64,000 bases of DNA from Bacteroidales bacterium UBA3297 (lineage in GTDB: Bacteria; Bacteroidota; Bacteroidia; Bacteroidales; Paludibacteraceae). A model generated the notes under the pieces. That model ran no database searches and was not told the DNA's origin. It worked only from the letters and a program-made list of their open reading frames with translations. Location of the stretch: contig DETD01000020.1 in NCBI GenBank assembly GCA_002362105.1, positions 114,996 through 178,995 of the forward strand, read 5' to 3'. The position numbers were made by a program, and so were the translations under genes. Every line of letters starts with the position of its first letter. Positions within the stretch are counted from its first letter, which is position 1. Positions 34,001 to 43,112 of the stretch are shown here, one piece after another.

Positions 34001-36663
34001 TTGAAGCAGAAAAAACTTATACCATTACCGCAACAGACGAAAGAGGTTGCCAAACCGCAAATGCCGAAGTGGTAGTTGTTAAGGATGAGTGCCTGACAAT
34101 GTCCGCAGAACTCATTACAGAAGGCAACGACAACGAACTAATTGCTGACTGTAAAGGAGGAAAAATTGTCTTCAACATCGGCAGAAACAGAAGCGGAGAC
34201 AAAGAGGCAAAGATAAAATTGGACTTCGACGACAATGCCAGTCTGGACGGACTTCCAAAAGAACTGGTTATTCCAGCAGGTGCATCTACATTTGAAGTGC
34301 CAGTAAAGGCATTAAAGGGCGGAAATCCATACAACAACACATTCAACGTGGTGGCTGAATGCGAAAACTGCATCTCGAAACCAGTTTCCTTTGAAATAAC
34401 CACCACCCAACTCGAGAAGTTGGAACTGGGACAAGACAACATCTTCAAAGACTGCGAAGTGAAAGGCATGAGCCTGAATGTTCCGCTCATTTCGGGCAAA
34501 TTAGGAACTGTGACTTGGGAACCCGCAGAAAATTTGGCTGGAATTGACCAACTGAATGCCACACTGGCTGGCGACATTGAAACGGAAAAGAAATATACCG
34601 TAACCGCTACAGACGAAAGAGGCTGCCAAACCGCTACAGCCAAAGTAGACGTCATTAAGGAAGAGTGCCTGGAAATGACTGCCGAACTCGTTACCGAGGA
34701 CAACGGCAACGAACTAATTGCAGACTGCAAAGAGGGAAAAGTTGTATTTAACATCAGCAGGAACAGAATTGGAAACAAAGAGGCAAAGATAAAATTGAGT
34801 TTCGGCGAAGACGACAACTTGGAAGGTCTGCCTCAACAACTGACTATACCTGCCAATAAAAAGACCCTTGAAATGCCAGTAAAGGCTAAAAAGGGAGAAA
34901 ACGCGTACCAGAAGACCTTCAACGTAGTGGCAACGTGCGAGAACTGCATATCGGCCCCTGTAACTTTCGAGGTGACTACCACACAACTAGAGAAACTAGA
35001 ACTGGAGCACAACAACACCTTCAATGACTGCGAGGTGAAAGGCATGAACCTGAACGTACCACTGGTTTCAGGAAAGCTCGGCAACGTTACGTGGAAACCT
35101 TCTGAAAGTCTGGCCAACATCGACCAATTGAACGCAACCCAAGCGGAAGATATTGAAGACAGAAAGGTATACACCGTGACTGCTTCAGACGATAGAGGTT
35201 GCCAGACCGCTACAGCCAAAGTAAACGTCATTAAGGAAGAGTGCTTGGAGATGACTGCAGACTTTATTGTTGAAGACAACAGCAACGAACTGATTGCCAA
35301 CTGTAAGGATGGAAAAATCGTATTTAACATCAGCAGGAACAAGAACGGCAAGAAAGATGCGAAAATAAAGTTGAGTTTCGACAGCGGTTCCACACTGAGC
35401 GGACTGTCGGAAGAACTGACCATACCAGCCGCAAAAACAACATACGAGGTACCCGTAAAGGCGAAAAAAGGAGACTCTGCCTACCAGAAGACCTTCAACG
35501 TGGTGGCAACGTGTGAAAACTGTATATCAGATCCTATCACTTTCGAAGTGACTACCATCCAACTCGAGAAGTTGGAACTGGAACACAACAACACCTTCAA
35601 AGACTGTGAGGTGAAAGGCATGAGCCTGAACGTACCGCTTATTTCTGGCAAACTAGGGAGCGTCAGCTGGGAGCCATCTGAACACCTGACCGACATTGAC
35701 CAGTTAACCGCCACCCAGGCAGATGATATTGAGTCGGAGACAAGATATACAGTAACAGCCACAGACGACAGAGGTTGCCAGACGGCCACCACAAAAGTCA
35801 ACGTCATAAAAGAAGAGTGTCTCGGGATGACAGCAGAACTCGTTACCGAGAACAACGACAACGAGCTGATAACCGACTGTAGGAAAGGAAAAGTGGTCTT
35901 CAACATCAGCCGGAACAGGGCAGGAAAGAAAGAGGCCATAATCAAATTGAACTACGACAGCAGCGCCACTATAAGCGGACTGCCAAAAGAAGTGGTAATA
36001 CCAGCAGGGAACGCAACTTTCGAGATACCAGTAAAGGCACTAAAAGGAGACACTGCTTACCAAAACACCTTCAGTGTGGTGGCCGAATGCGAAAACTGTG
36101 TAACAGACCCAATAACTTTCGAAGTAACCACAACACAACTAGAACCGCTTAAGTTGTCGAAAGACACAATTTATAAAGAATGTAAAGTAAGCGGGCTTGG
36201 AATAGAAGTAGAATTGGAGTCTGGCACATTGGGAGACGTAAAATGGGAACCAACCGACAATCTGCTAATTACCGACCGACTAAGCACAACCATATCGGAT
36301 GATTTTAACTCAAGCATAAAATATACCGTGAAGGCAACCGACCCTACAGGCTGTCAAACCGCAACAAGCACAGTAACAATTCTAAAAAAATTGTGCATCG
36401 ATTTGACAATTCCTTCATTTTTCACTCCAAATAACGACGGAAATAACGATATTTGGACCGTATATGGATTGGAAGAGACCGTAAACAGCAACGTAAAGAT
36501 ATTTGACCGTTGGGGCAAACTGATTTTCGAATTCAATCCAAACACTGAAGGATGGGATGGCACGTATAACGGGAGAAACTGTCCAAGCACCGACTATTGG
36601 TATGCAATAGACTGTGACGAGATAGACAAAGTATATACGGGGCATTTCACACTGTTAAGGTAG
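31060..36663 (+). CDS. Giant T9SS cargo: choice-of-anchor-L-like domain, six 192-residue modules, type B sorting domain
   Basis: The 1867-residue protein has a signal peptide (about 1-21, HAQ cleavage) and a choice-of-anchor-L-like domain (GLILSTDN near 83 and ILEFDFTTTDDSIAFNYVFAS near 290, with an insertion of about 195 residues between). One degenerate copy of the module follows (about 445-625), then six modules of exactly 192 residues. Each combines a Calx-beta-like half (NELIADCK, PKELTIPAG, VPVKA, FNVVAECENC) with an Ig/PKD-like half (LNVPLISGKLG, WEPA, YTVTATD, RGCQTA). The end is a CHU_C type B sorting domain (SFFTPNNDGNNDIW, FDRWGKLIFEFNPNTEGWDGTY, GHFTLLR). It is predicted to be exported by T9SS and kept at the cell surface, perhaps as an adhesin or gliding protein. 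Confidence 0.9.
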   Translation: MKLTRQISVIIGLFFFITTHAQMTINNEEGKNVEKLLLDEFIGSGVEISNAKFNGSETIPVGYGKQIATYKNSSECGMLDIQRGLILSTDNLGNIISENLPFRFGNIEMTPEEINEFVNGFLKEQYKKIIEEYPKFNQYYTSYINNKKKFNDQYSTQYNFSEDDYNTLMELIYENPYFQSALSYYNKSSVYSNEYIDYFPTYAIFDVIKTWDPSYYIMTLENIEETKNSYQLYPFSDNYYKYYINTDPVAYDKSKEAKYEEVAKLLSYRNTHNRLKDKELEDITGGDVNSPGILEFDFTTTDDSIAFNYVFASQEYPDFVNTQFNDAFAFIITDLTTGDKENIAKVPFTNTFVSINNINQNKNSDYFIPNYQKTDKTKPIYKDCNMLKVGGFTTTLTAKCKVVPCRKYHLKMAVGNVSDFSLQSLVFLEAGSFKSNGISSKTKYSRPNAHGIANGCSNGEIVINVKDSDSPTKVKIEHLGSAKNGIDYKELPEEIVIPAHKDSVVLELIPLHDIEEDSLEIVMAIATENSCSSVQGDTIRTYIYKAGEISITPNKAECCATELSVEHTGTIRSIKWEPADLLEKNDDFTVYPLNCPQTPQVFTITAKNIFGCQIVEESLTLIPCDKSIEMTVEFVTENKSSELITECNDGKVIFNITRGKDATEPAEIKLIYPSDMNIDGLPTELTIPVESSIFELPVKALEADAAYQNTFNVVAECKNCVTEPITFEVTTTQPEKLELEQNNVFKGCEVKGMSLNVPLVSGKLGTATWEPADKLTDIDQLNAVQNEDFETETSYTVTVTDDRGCQTATAKVDVVKDECLEMTAELITEGNDNELIADCKEGKIVFNIGRNRSGNKEAIIKLDFDNNANLGGLPKELTIPAGASTFEVPVKALKGDLPYHITFNVVAECENCTSEPVSFEVTTTQLEKLELEQNNTFKGCEVVGMNLNVPLISGKLGEVKWEPAGGLTEIDQLNATQAEDVEAEKTYTITATDERGCQTANAEVVVVKDECLTMSAELITEGNDNELIADCKGGKIVFNIGRNRSGDKEAKIKLDFDDNASLDGLPKELVIPAGASTFEVPVKALKGGNPYNNTFNVVAECENCISKPVSFEITTTQLEKLELGQDNIFKDCEVKGMSLNVPLISGKLGTVTWEPAENLAGIDQLNATLAGDIETEKKYTVTATDERGCQTATAKVDVIKEECLEMTAELVTEDNGNELIADCKEGKVVFNISRNRIGNKEAKIKLSFGEDDNLEGLPQQLTIPANKKTLEMPVKAKKGENAYQKTFNVVATCENCISAPVTFEVTTTQLEKLELEHNNTFNDCEVKGMNLNVPLVSGKLGNVTWKPSESLANIDQLNATQAEDIEDRKVYTVTASDDRGCQTATAKVNVIKEECLEMTADFIVEDNSNELIANCKDGKIVFNISRNKNGKKDAKIKLSFDSGSTLSGLSEELTIPAAKTTYEVPVKAKKGDSAYQKTFNVVATCENCISDPITFEVTTIQLEKLELEHNNTFKDCEVKGMSLNVPLISGKLGSVSWEPSEHLTDIDQLTATQADDIESETRYTVTATDDRGCQTATTKVNVIKEECLGMTAELVTENNDNELITDCRKGKVVFNISRNRAGKKEAIIKLNYDSSATISGLPKEVVIPAGNATFEIPVKALKGDTAYQNTFSVVAECENCVTDPITFEVTTTQLEPLKLSKDTIYKECKVSGLGIEVELESGTLGDVKWEPTDNLLITDRLSTTISDDFNSSIKYTVKATDPTGCQTATSTVTILKKLCIDLTIPSFFTPNNDGNNDIWTVYGLEETVNSNVKIFDRWGKLIFEFNPNTEGWDGTYNGRNCPSTDYWYAIDCDEIDKVYTGHFTLLR
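32935..36390 (+). repeat. Six tandem 576-bp repeats inside the giant T9SS cargo gene
   Basis: Units start at 32935, 33511, 34087, 34663, 35239 and 35815, a period of exactly 576 bp (192 codons) each time, aligned on the codon before the conserved Cys that precedes EMTAEL. Units 2 and 3 look nearly identical in their first half. The second half of unit 6 differs from units 1-5 and resembles the single module of the two downstream paralogues. Confidence 0.92.
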
Positions 36664-36687
36664 CAATAGAGACACAAGATTACGCCG

Positions 36688-39429
36688 ATGAAGCTAAAAA
36701 TAATGACCGCAACAATTTTGTTTGCGGTCTTCACTTGTAATGCAGGAGTAAAAATAAACAACCTTATAGGACAAGGAGTAGAAAAACTACTGCTTGACAA
36801 ATTCGTAGGCTCTGGAGTTGAAATTTCTAACGCAAAATTCAACGGAGAGGCGATTATTCCTTATGGAGAAGGCACACAATTTGCCACATTCAAAAACATC
36901 AGTGAATGTGGCATGCTCAACATTCAGGAAGGGCTGATGCTATGCACTGACAATTCGGCAAATATAGTGTCTAAAAACACAGACTTTCTTTTAGACAACT
37001 CAATATCGGCAAAGGAAATCAACGAATTTGTAAACGGTTACTATAAAGATAAAATAAGGGAATTTCTTATTAAACATGGGAAATATATACAGTATTATAT
37101 TGAATATGGTTGTCCCGATTTTTATTACTACGACGCGGAATTCTTCCCATTAACAGAGGAGGAATATGATTTTTTACACGAGTTACAACAAGAAACTTTT
37201 TTTCAAGAAGCTGTTAAAAACTACTATTTTTGGGAAAACGCACCTAAATATACCATAGAAAACGAGAAAAACGTATCGATATACGCCATATACAAAGAAT
37301 TAAATACGTGGAACAAAAAATACTACGAGGCAACGGAGGCAGAGATTGAGGAAACAAAAAAACTGATAAAACAAAGCGATGACTTTCAGTACAGTTTCGA
37401 CTATCTCTATATGAACATCGATCCTATCAAATATGACAAGACGAAGGAAGATCTATACATGAGAATGTTTGAAATGCTCACATACTCAAACACTCAGAAT
37501 GAGAAAAGCGACGAAGACCTAGAGAAACTTACAAATGCCAACATAAAATCACCTTCTATTCTTGAATTCGACTTCACCACAATAGACGATTCCATAGCCT
37601 TCAACTACGTATTCGCATCACAAGAATACCCTATGTTCGTGAACTCTCAGTTTAACGATGCATTCGCGTTTATCATCACAGACCTTACAACCGGAAAGAA
37701 AGAAAACATAGCAAAAATACCAGGAAGCAACACCTACGTTTCCATCAACAACGTTAACAAAGAAAAGAACAGCGAATACTTCGTTGCCAACTACGAATCA
37801 TACGACCCAGAATTTTCGTGGAACCTAGATTTTACACCTATCTACAAAGACTGTAACCTGGAAAAAGTTGGAGGCTTCACTACGACCCTGACAGCCAAAA
37901 CGAAGGTAGTACCGTGCAGAAAGTACCACCTTAAGCTAGCCATAGGCAATGCAGTAGACGACGATTATCAATCTATTGTATTTTTAGAGGCGGGCAGTTT
38001 CAAATCGAACGGTCTGTCAAGCAAAATCAGATATACAAACAGCCGTGCCAGCGGCATAGCGAAAGACTGTTCAAACGGAGAAATTGTAATCCACATCAAA
38101 GACAGTGACACGCCGACAAAAATAAATCTAAAGTGTATTGGAGAAGCAAAAAACGGTATTGACTATAAGAAAATACCAGAAGAAATTGTTATCCCGGCCC
38201 ATCAAGATACCGCTGTTATAGAACTGGAACCTATACGTGCTATTGACAAAGACAGTATGGAAGTACAGATTGCAATAACCATAGATAATTCTTGTTCAAA
38301 CACACAAGAAGATACGGTACGCACCTATATCTACAAAGTTGTTCCTATAACGATAAAGCCCAACATCCCCGAATGTTGCGCTTCTGTGCTAAGCGTAGAG
38401 CCGCAAGGCCCCATCAAGACCATAACATGGGAACCAGCCGACCAGTTGGAAAAGAACGAGGGCACTACGGTCACTCCGTTACAATGTCCCGACATAGCAG
38501 AAACATTCACTATTACAGCAGAAGACAAAACCGGATGCCAACAGGCCCAAGAAACACTAGTACTGAAACCATGCGCTAACGAAATAGAAATGAGCGCAGA
38601 ATTAGTAACAGAAAACGGTAGTTCGGAACTGATAACCGGATGTAACACCGGAAAGATTGTCTTCCACATCAACCAAAGCATAGCGGGGAAAGACGATGTT
38701 AAAATTGGCATTAACATCCCATCAGGTTACAATATAGAAGGACTGACTAAAGAACTGACTATACCTGCTAGCGACACCACCTTCGAAATACCTGTTACAG
38801 CAAAAATAGAAGATACACCCTACCACAATACCTTCAACGTAGAGGCAACATGTGAAGAGTGCATTACAGAACCTGTATCTATAGAGATAACCACCACACA
38901 ACTAGAGCCCCTCAGACTGGAACAGGAAAACACCTACAAAGTGTGCGAACCTGGAGGTTTGGAGGTAGAAGTAAAACTAATTACAGGAACATTAGGAGAG
39001 GTAATATGGGAGCCAACCGACCTCCTGTTGAGCACCGACAGCCTTAGAGCAACGCTCACCGAAGATCTAGATTCAAGCGTAGTACTCACCGTAAAAGCAA
39101 CCGATCAAACAGGCTGCCTCACAGACGTCAGCACAATAAACATCGTAAAAAAAGTATGTATAGACCTGACCATTCCTCCATTCTTCACCCCTGACAAAAA
39201 CGGAATAAACGAAATTTGGAAAGTGTACGGTTTGGAAAAATCAGAAAAGAGCAAAGTAAGAATTTACGACCGTTGGGGAAAGCTGTTGGTTGAGTTCAAT
39301 CCAAATACAGAGGGATGGGACGGAACCTACAACGGGCATCCGTGCCCGAGCAGCGACTACTGGTACGTGATAGACTGCGAAGAACTAGACAAAATATATA
39401 CAGGTCACTTCACCCTGATAAGAAAGTAA
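36688..39429 (+). CDS. T9SS cargo paralogue with one 192-residue module and type B sorting domain
   Basis: The 913-residue protein repeats the architecture of the preceding gene but with a single full module (DNA 38578-39153, again exactly 576 bp). It has a short signal peptide (about 1-19), the anchor-L-like start VEKLLLDKFVGSGVEISNAKFNG, an insertion of about 200 residues rich in Tyr, Glu and Lys between GLMLCTDN and SPSILEFDF, a degenerate module, the full module, then the sorting domain (PFFTPDKNGINEIW, IYDRWGKL, GHFTLIRK). It starts 24 nt after the preceding stop codon, so the two are probably co-transcribed. Confidence 0.9.
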   Translation: MKLKIMTATILFAVFTCNAGVKINNLIGQGVEKLLLDKFVGSGVEISNAKFNGEAIIPYGEGTQFATFKNISECGMLNIQEGLMLCTDNSANIVSKNTDFLLDNSISAKEINEFVNGYYKDKIREFLIKHGKYIQYYIEYGCPDFYYYDAEFFPLTEEEYDFLHELQQETFFQEAVKNYYFWENAPKYTIENEKNVSIYAIYKELNTWNKKYYEATEAEIEETKKLIKQSDDFQYSFDYLYMNIDPIKYDKTKEDLYMRMFEMLTYSNTQNEKSDEDLEKLTNANIKSPSILEFDFTTIDDSIAFNYVFASQEYPMFVNSQFNDAFAFIITDLTTGKKENIAKIPGSNTYVSINNVNKEKNSEYFVANYESYDPEFSWNLDFTPIYKDCNLEKVGGFTTTLTAKTKVVPCRKYHLKLAIGNAVDDDYQSIVFLEAGSFKSNGLSSKIRYTNSRASGIAKDCSNGEIVIHIKDSDTPTKINLKCIGEAKNGIDYKKIPEEIVIPAHQDTAVIELEPIRAIDKDSMEVQIAITIDNSCSNTQEDTVRTYIYKVVPITIKPNIPECCASVLSVEPQGPIKTITWEPADQLEKNEGTTVTPLQCPDIAETFTITAEDKTGCQQAQETLVLKPCANEIEMSAELVTENGSSELITGCNTGKIVFHINQSIAGKDDVKIGINIPSGYNIEGLTKELTIPASDTTFEIPVTAKIEDTPYHNTFNVEATCEECITEPVSIEITTTQLEPLRLEQENTYKVCEPGGLEVEVKLITGTLGEVIWEPTDLLLSTDSLRATLTEDLDSSVVLTVKATDQTGCLTDVSTINIVKKVCIDLTIPPFFTPDKNGINEIWKVYGLEKSEKSKVRIYDRWGKLLVEFNPNTEGWDGTYNGHPCPSSDYWYVIDCEELDKIYTGHFTLIRK

Positions 39430-39465
39430 GGAAACGCGCTATCACTCCATACATTTTTGTTAATC

Positions 39466-39510
39466 TGCCGTTTTTTTCGTCATTTTCATAAAAGTGACGA
39501 AAAAAAACAG
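39466..39510. terminator. Long hairpin between the second and third T9SS paralogues
   Basis: A 13-bp or longer stem (GTTTTTTTCGTCA with TGACGAAAAAAAAC) around a 12-nt loop has T- and A-runs built into the arms. It may terminate or attenuate transcription between the paralogues. There is no T tract after the stem on the plus strand. Confidence 0.5.
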
Positions 39511-39601
39511 ATATTTGCCTTATAAATAGGAATCCTGTAACGAACCTAATAGCCAAACAGGAGCTGGTACATACCAGACACACACATAAAAAACAACGTA
39601 T

Positions 39602-42373
39602 ATGAAGACAACCAATTATCTCGTTCTGACTGTAGCATTAAATGTATCTTTTCCAGCCTATTCGAATGTAAACATTGAGAATTTGTGCGGGCAAGATGTA
39701 AACACACTGCTTCAAGAACAATTCAATGCGCCTGGAATGGAAATTTCAAACGCCACGTTCAATGGGAAAGCAAGCATACCTTATGGAGAAGGCACACAAA
39801 TTGCCTTGTTCAACAATAGCGGTTGCGACAAACTAAAGATAAAGAAAGGATTGATGCTAAGCACCAATCATTGTGCAGAGATAGCCCATGACAACCCCAA
39901 ATTCGTGTTAGGAGACCTCGAAATAACAAAAGAAGACCTATACGAATATGCGAACCTATATGCGCCACAACGCATAATGGCGGCAAGTAAAGCGTATAAG
40001 CCGTTTTTCACATACTACAATGACTACTGTTTTCATAAGAAACAAAATTACAAGAAATACAACACTTCCATAAAAGAACAATACGAGCAAATGATGGAAC
40101 TTATGGAAGACCCTGCCTTTTTTGATGCATATAAAGGGATTGCAAATTACGACACAACTGATCTCGTATGGGAAAATCACAAAAATTACTATGATGAATG
40201 CCTGCACCTGTTTCCGATTTATGCCGTTTACAGTCTAATAAAAAGTTATGATCCAGCATACTACAATGCAACAAGCAAAGAGTTACAGGAGTTGAGAACT
40301 ATTATAGAAAATCACTCCCAAAATTGGATATTTCAAGAACTATTTTGCAAATACTTGCATGATGTTGCACAAACGAAAACATACAACAAAGAAAAAGAAC
40401 AGATGTTCGCAGAACTATATGAAAAAATCGGTTATAGAAACGTAAGAAACAGACAGATTGAGAGGCCAAACAAAGGGAAAAACGATCTCTTAAACGCACC
40501 CGCTATTCTAGAATTTGACTTTTCGACCATTGACGACACTGTTGCATTCAACTATGTATTCGCATCAGCAAACTTTCCGTATGACGTATGGGAAGAAATC
40601 TTCTATTGCATCGTCACAGACCTGACAACAGGAGAAGAAAAGAGTATTGCAACAATTCCAGGAACAGACCTCTTAATATCAAACAAAAACATAAACGACA
40701 AAACCAACAAAGAATACTTTATTTCAAATTACCAAGAAGACTCGTATAATTTAATAAGTCCATACAACTTGAAATTAAGAGGATTCACAACAAGCCTTTC
40801 AGCCAAGACAGAAGTAGTGCCATGTAGAAAATACCATTTAAAAATGGTAATAGGGAAAAAACATGAATTGTTAAATACAATATATAATTGGCTTTTTTAC
40901 AACTATGATTCGGAGTCTGCGGTCTTTATAGAAGGTTGCACAACAAAAAAAGGAGGAATTTCAACTAAGACCAGCTATTCTAAGCGCAAAGCCCGCGGTA
41001 TAGCGAAAGAATGCTCTGAAGGTAAGATTGTTGTCAAGCTAAGAGACAGTGACACTCCTACAACATTAACAATAAAACACATAGGAGAAGCGAAAAGCGG
41101 CATTGACTACAAGGTAACACCAGAAGAGATAACATTACCCGCACACCAAGATTCCACCATTTTGGAATTGATTCCTTTACGCGATATAGAGGAAGACAGT
41201 TTGCAAATAATGGTGACTATTGTAGCGAGAAACACCTGCACAGATACCAAAGAGGACACTGTTGTTTCACACATCTACAATGCGGGACCAATTTCAATAA
41301 CCCCAAATAAAGTTGCAAACTGCGCGACAGAATTGAGTGTTGAACACACTGGCCCGATAAGAAAAATAAAGTGGGAGCCTGCCAGTCTGCTACAAAACAG
41401 CAAAGACTTCACGGTTTACCCAATAGACTTTTTTGACAAAGAACAAACATTCATCATCACAGCTGAAAACATATTCGGATGCAAAAAAGTAAAAGATTCC
41501 ATCAAACTAAAGCCATGTTTGAACGAGATAGGAATGACCGTAAAATTAGAAACAGATAACGGCAGTTCAGAATTGGTAGAAGGCTGCAACACGGGTAAAC
41601 TGGTTTTCAATGTACAGAGAAGTTTCGAAGGGAAAGACAATGTAACAATTAAATTAGACTTTCCAGCAGATAAAAAACTGGAAGGGCTACCAAGAGAAGT
41701 AATCATACCAGCAAACGAAACAACAGTTGAAATACCTGTGACCGCAAAAAAAGAGGGGACACCCTACTACAACACCTTCAATGTGGTGGCGACCTGCGAA
41801 AACTGCGTAACAGGACCTGTTGCCATTGAAATAAAGGCCACACAACCCGCACCTCTTCTACTCAAGGGAAACAACTCCTTTAGAAAAATTGAAGGCAAAG
41901 ATCTGAACATAAATGTTCCGCTGCTGTCGGGGGCAATCGGCGAAGTTGTATGGTTACCAACCGACTTGTTGGAAAACATAAACGACCTGACAGCAACAAT
42001 CTCAGAAGATTTTGACTCAACAATGGTGTACACCGTAATAGCAACAGATACAACGGGCTGTCAATCGGCATCGGCAACGGTCAAGGTAAAAATGTCAAAG
42101 GAATTAGACCTTACAATTCCAACCTTCTTCACTCCGAACGATGACGGCATAAACAATATATGGAAGGTGAACGGACTAGAAAACACCCAAAAGAGCAGAG
42201 TGAGAGTCTATGACCGTTGGGGCAGACAAGTGGCAGAGTTCAATCCAAACACAGAAGGCTGGGACGGAACATACAAGGGCCACCAGTGTCCGAGCACAGA
42301 CTACTGGTACATTGTAGACTGCGAAGAAAAGGACAATGTCTATTCCGGGCACTTCACCCTGATAAGGAAGTAA
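39602..42373 (+). CDS. T9SS cargo paralogue 3 with one 192-residue module and type B sorting domain
   Basis: The 923-residue protein has a signal peptide (about 1-21), an anchor-L-like domain starting with GMEISNATFNG and GLMLSTNH, an insertion of about 210 residues, then APAILEFDFSTIDDTVAFNYVFAS near 299. A degenerate module and one full module (DNA 41522-42097, 576 bp) follow, then the type B sorting domain (TFFTPNDDGINNIW, VYDRWGRQ, GHFTLIRK). It is the most diverged of the three: the insertion and the end of the anchor-L-like domain differ most, and the conserved Cys before the sorting domain is missing (KMSKELDLTIP). Confidence 0.9.
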   Translation: MKTTNYLVLTVALNVSFPAYSNVNIENLCGQDVNTLLQEQFNAPGMEISNATFNGKASIPYGEGTQIALFNNSGCDKLKIKKGLMLSTNHCAEIAHDNPKFVLGDLEITKEDLYEYANLYAPQRIMAASKAYKPFFTYYNDYCFHKKQNYKKYNTSIKEQYEQMMELMEDPAFFDAYKGIANYDTTDLVWENHKNYYDECLHLFPIYAVYSLIKSYDPAYYNATSKELQELRTIIENHSQNWIFQELFCKYLHDVAQTKTYNKEKEQMFAELYEKIGYRNVRNRQIERPNKGKNDLLNAPAILEFDFSTIDDTVAFNYVFASANFPYDVWEEIFYCIVTDLTTGEEKSIATIPGTDLLISNKNINDKTNKEYFISNYQEDSYNLISPYNLKLRGFTTSLSAKTEVVPCRKYHLKMVIGKKHELLNTIYNWLFYNYDSESAVFIEGCTTKKGGISTKTSYSKRKARGIAKECSEGKIVVKLRDSDTPTTLTIKHIGEAKSGIDYKVTPEEITLPAHQDSTILELIPLRDIEEDSLQIMVTIVARNTCTDTKEDTVVSHIYNAGPISITPNKVANCATELSVEHTGPIRKIKWEPASLLQNSKDFTVYPIDFFDKEQTFIITAENIFGCKKVKDSIKLKPCLNEIGMTVKLETDNGSSELVEGCNTGKLVFNVQRSFEGKDNVTIKLDFPADKKLEGLPREVIIPANETTVEIPVTAKKEGTPYYNTFNVVATCENCVTGPVAIEIKATQPAPLLLKGNNSFRKIEGKDLNINVPLLSGAIGEVVWLPTDLLENINDLTATISEDFDSTMVYTVIATDTTGCQSASATVKVKMSKELDLTIPTFFTPNDDGINNIWKVNGLENTQKSRVRVYDRWGRQVAEFNPNTEGWDGTYKGHQCPSTDYWYIVDCEEKDNVYSGHFTLIRK

Positions 42374-42398
42374 AGAAAGCCGCAAGGCCATAGTTTAA

Positions 42399-42450
42399 CA
42401 AAAACGCAACTTCATTCCACAATGAAATGGATGAAAGTGCGTTTTTGTTT
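42399..42450 (+). terminator. Terminator after the third T9SS paralogue
   Basis: AAAACGCA-AC-TTCAT pairs with ATGAA-AG-TGCGTTTT with two mismatches and is followed by a T-rich tail (TTGTTTT). Confidence 0.7.
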
Positions 42451-42463
42451 TAGACAAAAGGCT

Positions 42464-42471
42464 TATATTTG
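42464..42471 (+). promoter_or_regulatory. Bacteroidetes -7 box (TATATTTG) for the thioredoxin gene
   Basis: The exact match lies 23 nt before the ATG at 42495, just downstream of the preceding terminator. Confidence 0.6.
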
Positions 42472-42494
42472 CAGTAGAATAAATCTTTCGAAAT

Positions 42495-43085
42495 ATGTTC
42501 AAACTTATCAAATGGGTCTTCTACATTGCCCTTATCTATTTTATAGGATGCTTAGTTGTGGGTCTGTTTTCCGATGACGAAACCACAGAAGAGTCAGAAC
42601 CACAGGAAACCACTGCAGTTGAAGGGGTAAAAGACAAAGAAACAGCCCTCAGCATCGACGAACAAGTGAAAAACCTTGAAGGTGGAGTAAACAGTTCCAA
42701 GAAAAAGTCTGAAAGCGCCACCAATTCAAATTGGGGAACAGGCAAAGTAATGGAAATCAGCCAAAAGCAATTTGGCTCACTCGTTGCCAACTATAACACA
42801 TCGAAAAACAGATATATCGGTAACGGCCCAGCAGTCGTAGATATCTATGCCACCTGGTGCGGTCCGTGCAAGATGTTGTCGCCAATAATGGATAAAATGG
42901 CAAAGAAATATAAGGGGAAAGTACAGTTCTACAAAATGGACCTAGAAAAGGCCAACAGTGTACACAGCGCCTACGGCATCCGATCTATCCCTACCCTAAT
43001 GTTCTGCAAAGGGACAAGCATAAAGATCATTTCGGGGGCACCCGATGAGGCAGACTTGGACGCCCTTATAGCAGAAATGCTGTAG
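42495..43085 (+). CDS. Membrane-anchored thioredoxin
   Basis: The 196-residue protein has an uncleaved N-terminal membrane segment (about 7-26), a charged, probably disordered linker (about 27-85) and a thioredoxin domain with the canonical redox motif WCGPCK (Cys122, Cys125) and the cis-proline segment IRSIPTLMF. The domain should face the periplasm by the topology of the anchor, where it could reduce disulfides in exported proteins. Its neighbours are Cys-rich T9SS cargo genes and three FKBP genes, consistent with an envelope-folding group. The functional link is inferred. Confidence 0.9.
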   Translation: MFKLIKWVFYIALIYFIGCLVVGLFSDDETTEESEPQETTAVEGVKDKETALSIDEQVKNLEGGVNSSKKKSESATNSNWGTGKVMEISQKQFGSLVANYNTSKNRYIGNGPAVVDIYATWCGPCKMLSPIMDKMAKKYKGKVQFYKMDLEKANSVHSAYGIRSIPTLMFCKGTSIKIISGAPDEADLDALIAEML

Positions 43086-43112
43086 AATATGCATAGTTTC
43101 GGAATTAATGAT

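Noticed and set aside
33441..35945. Long minus-strand open frames inside the repeat array
   Set aside because: They are periodic shadows produced by the repeated coding sequence and recur once per module.
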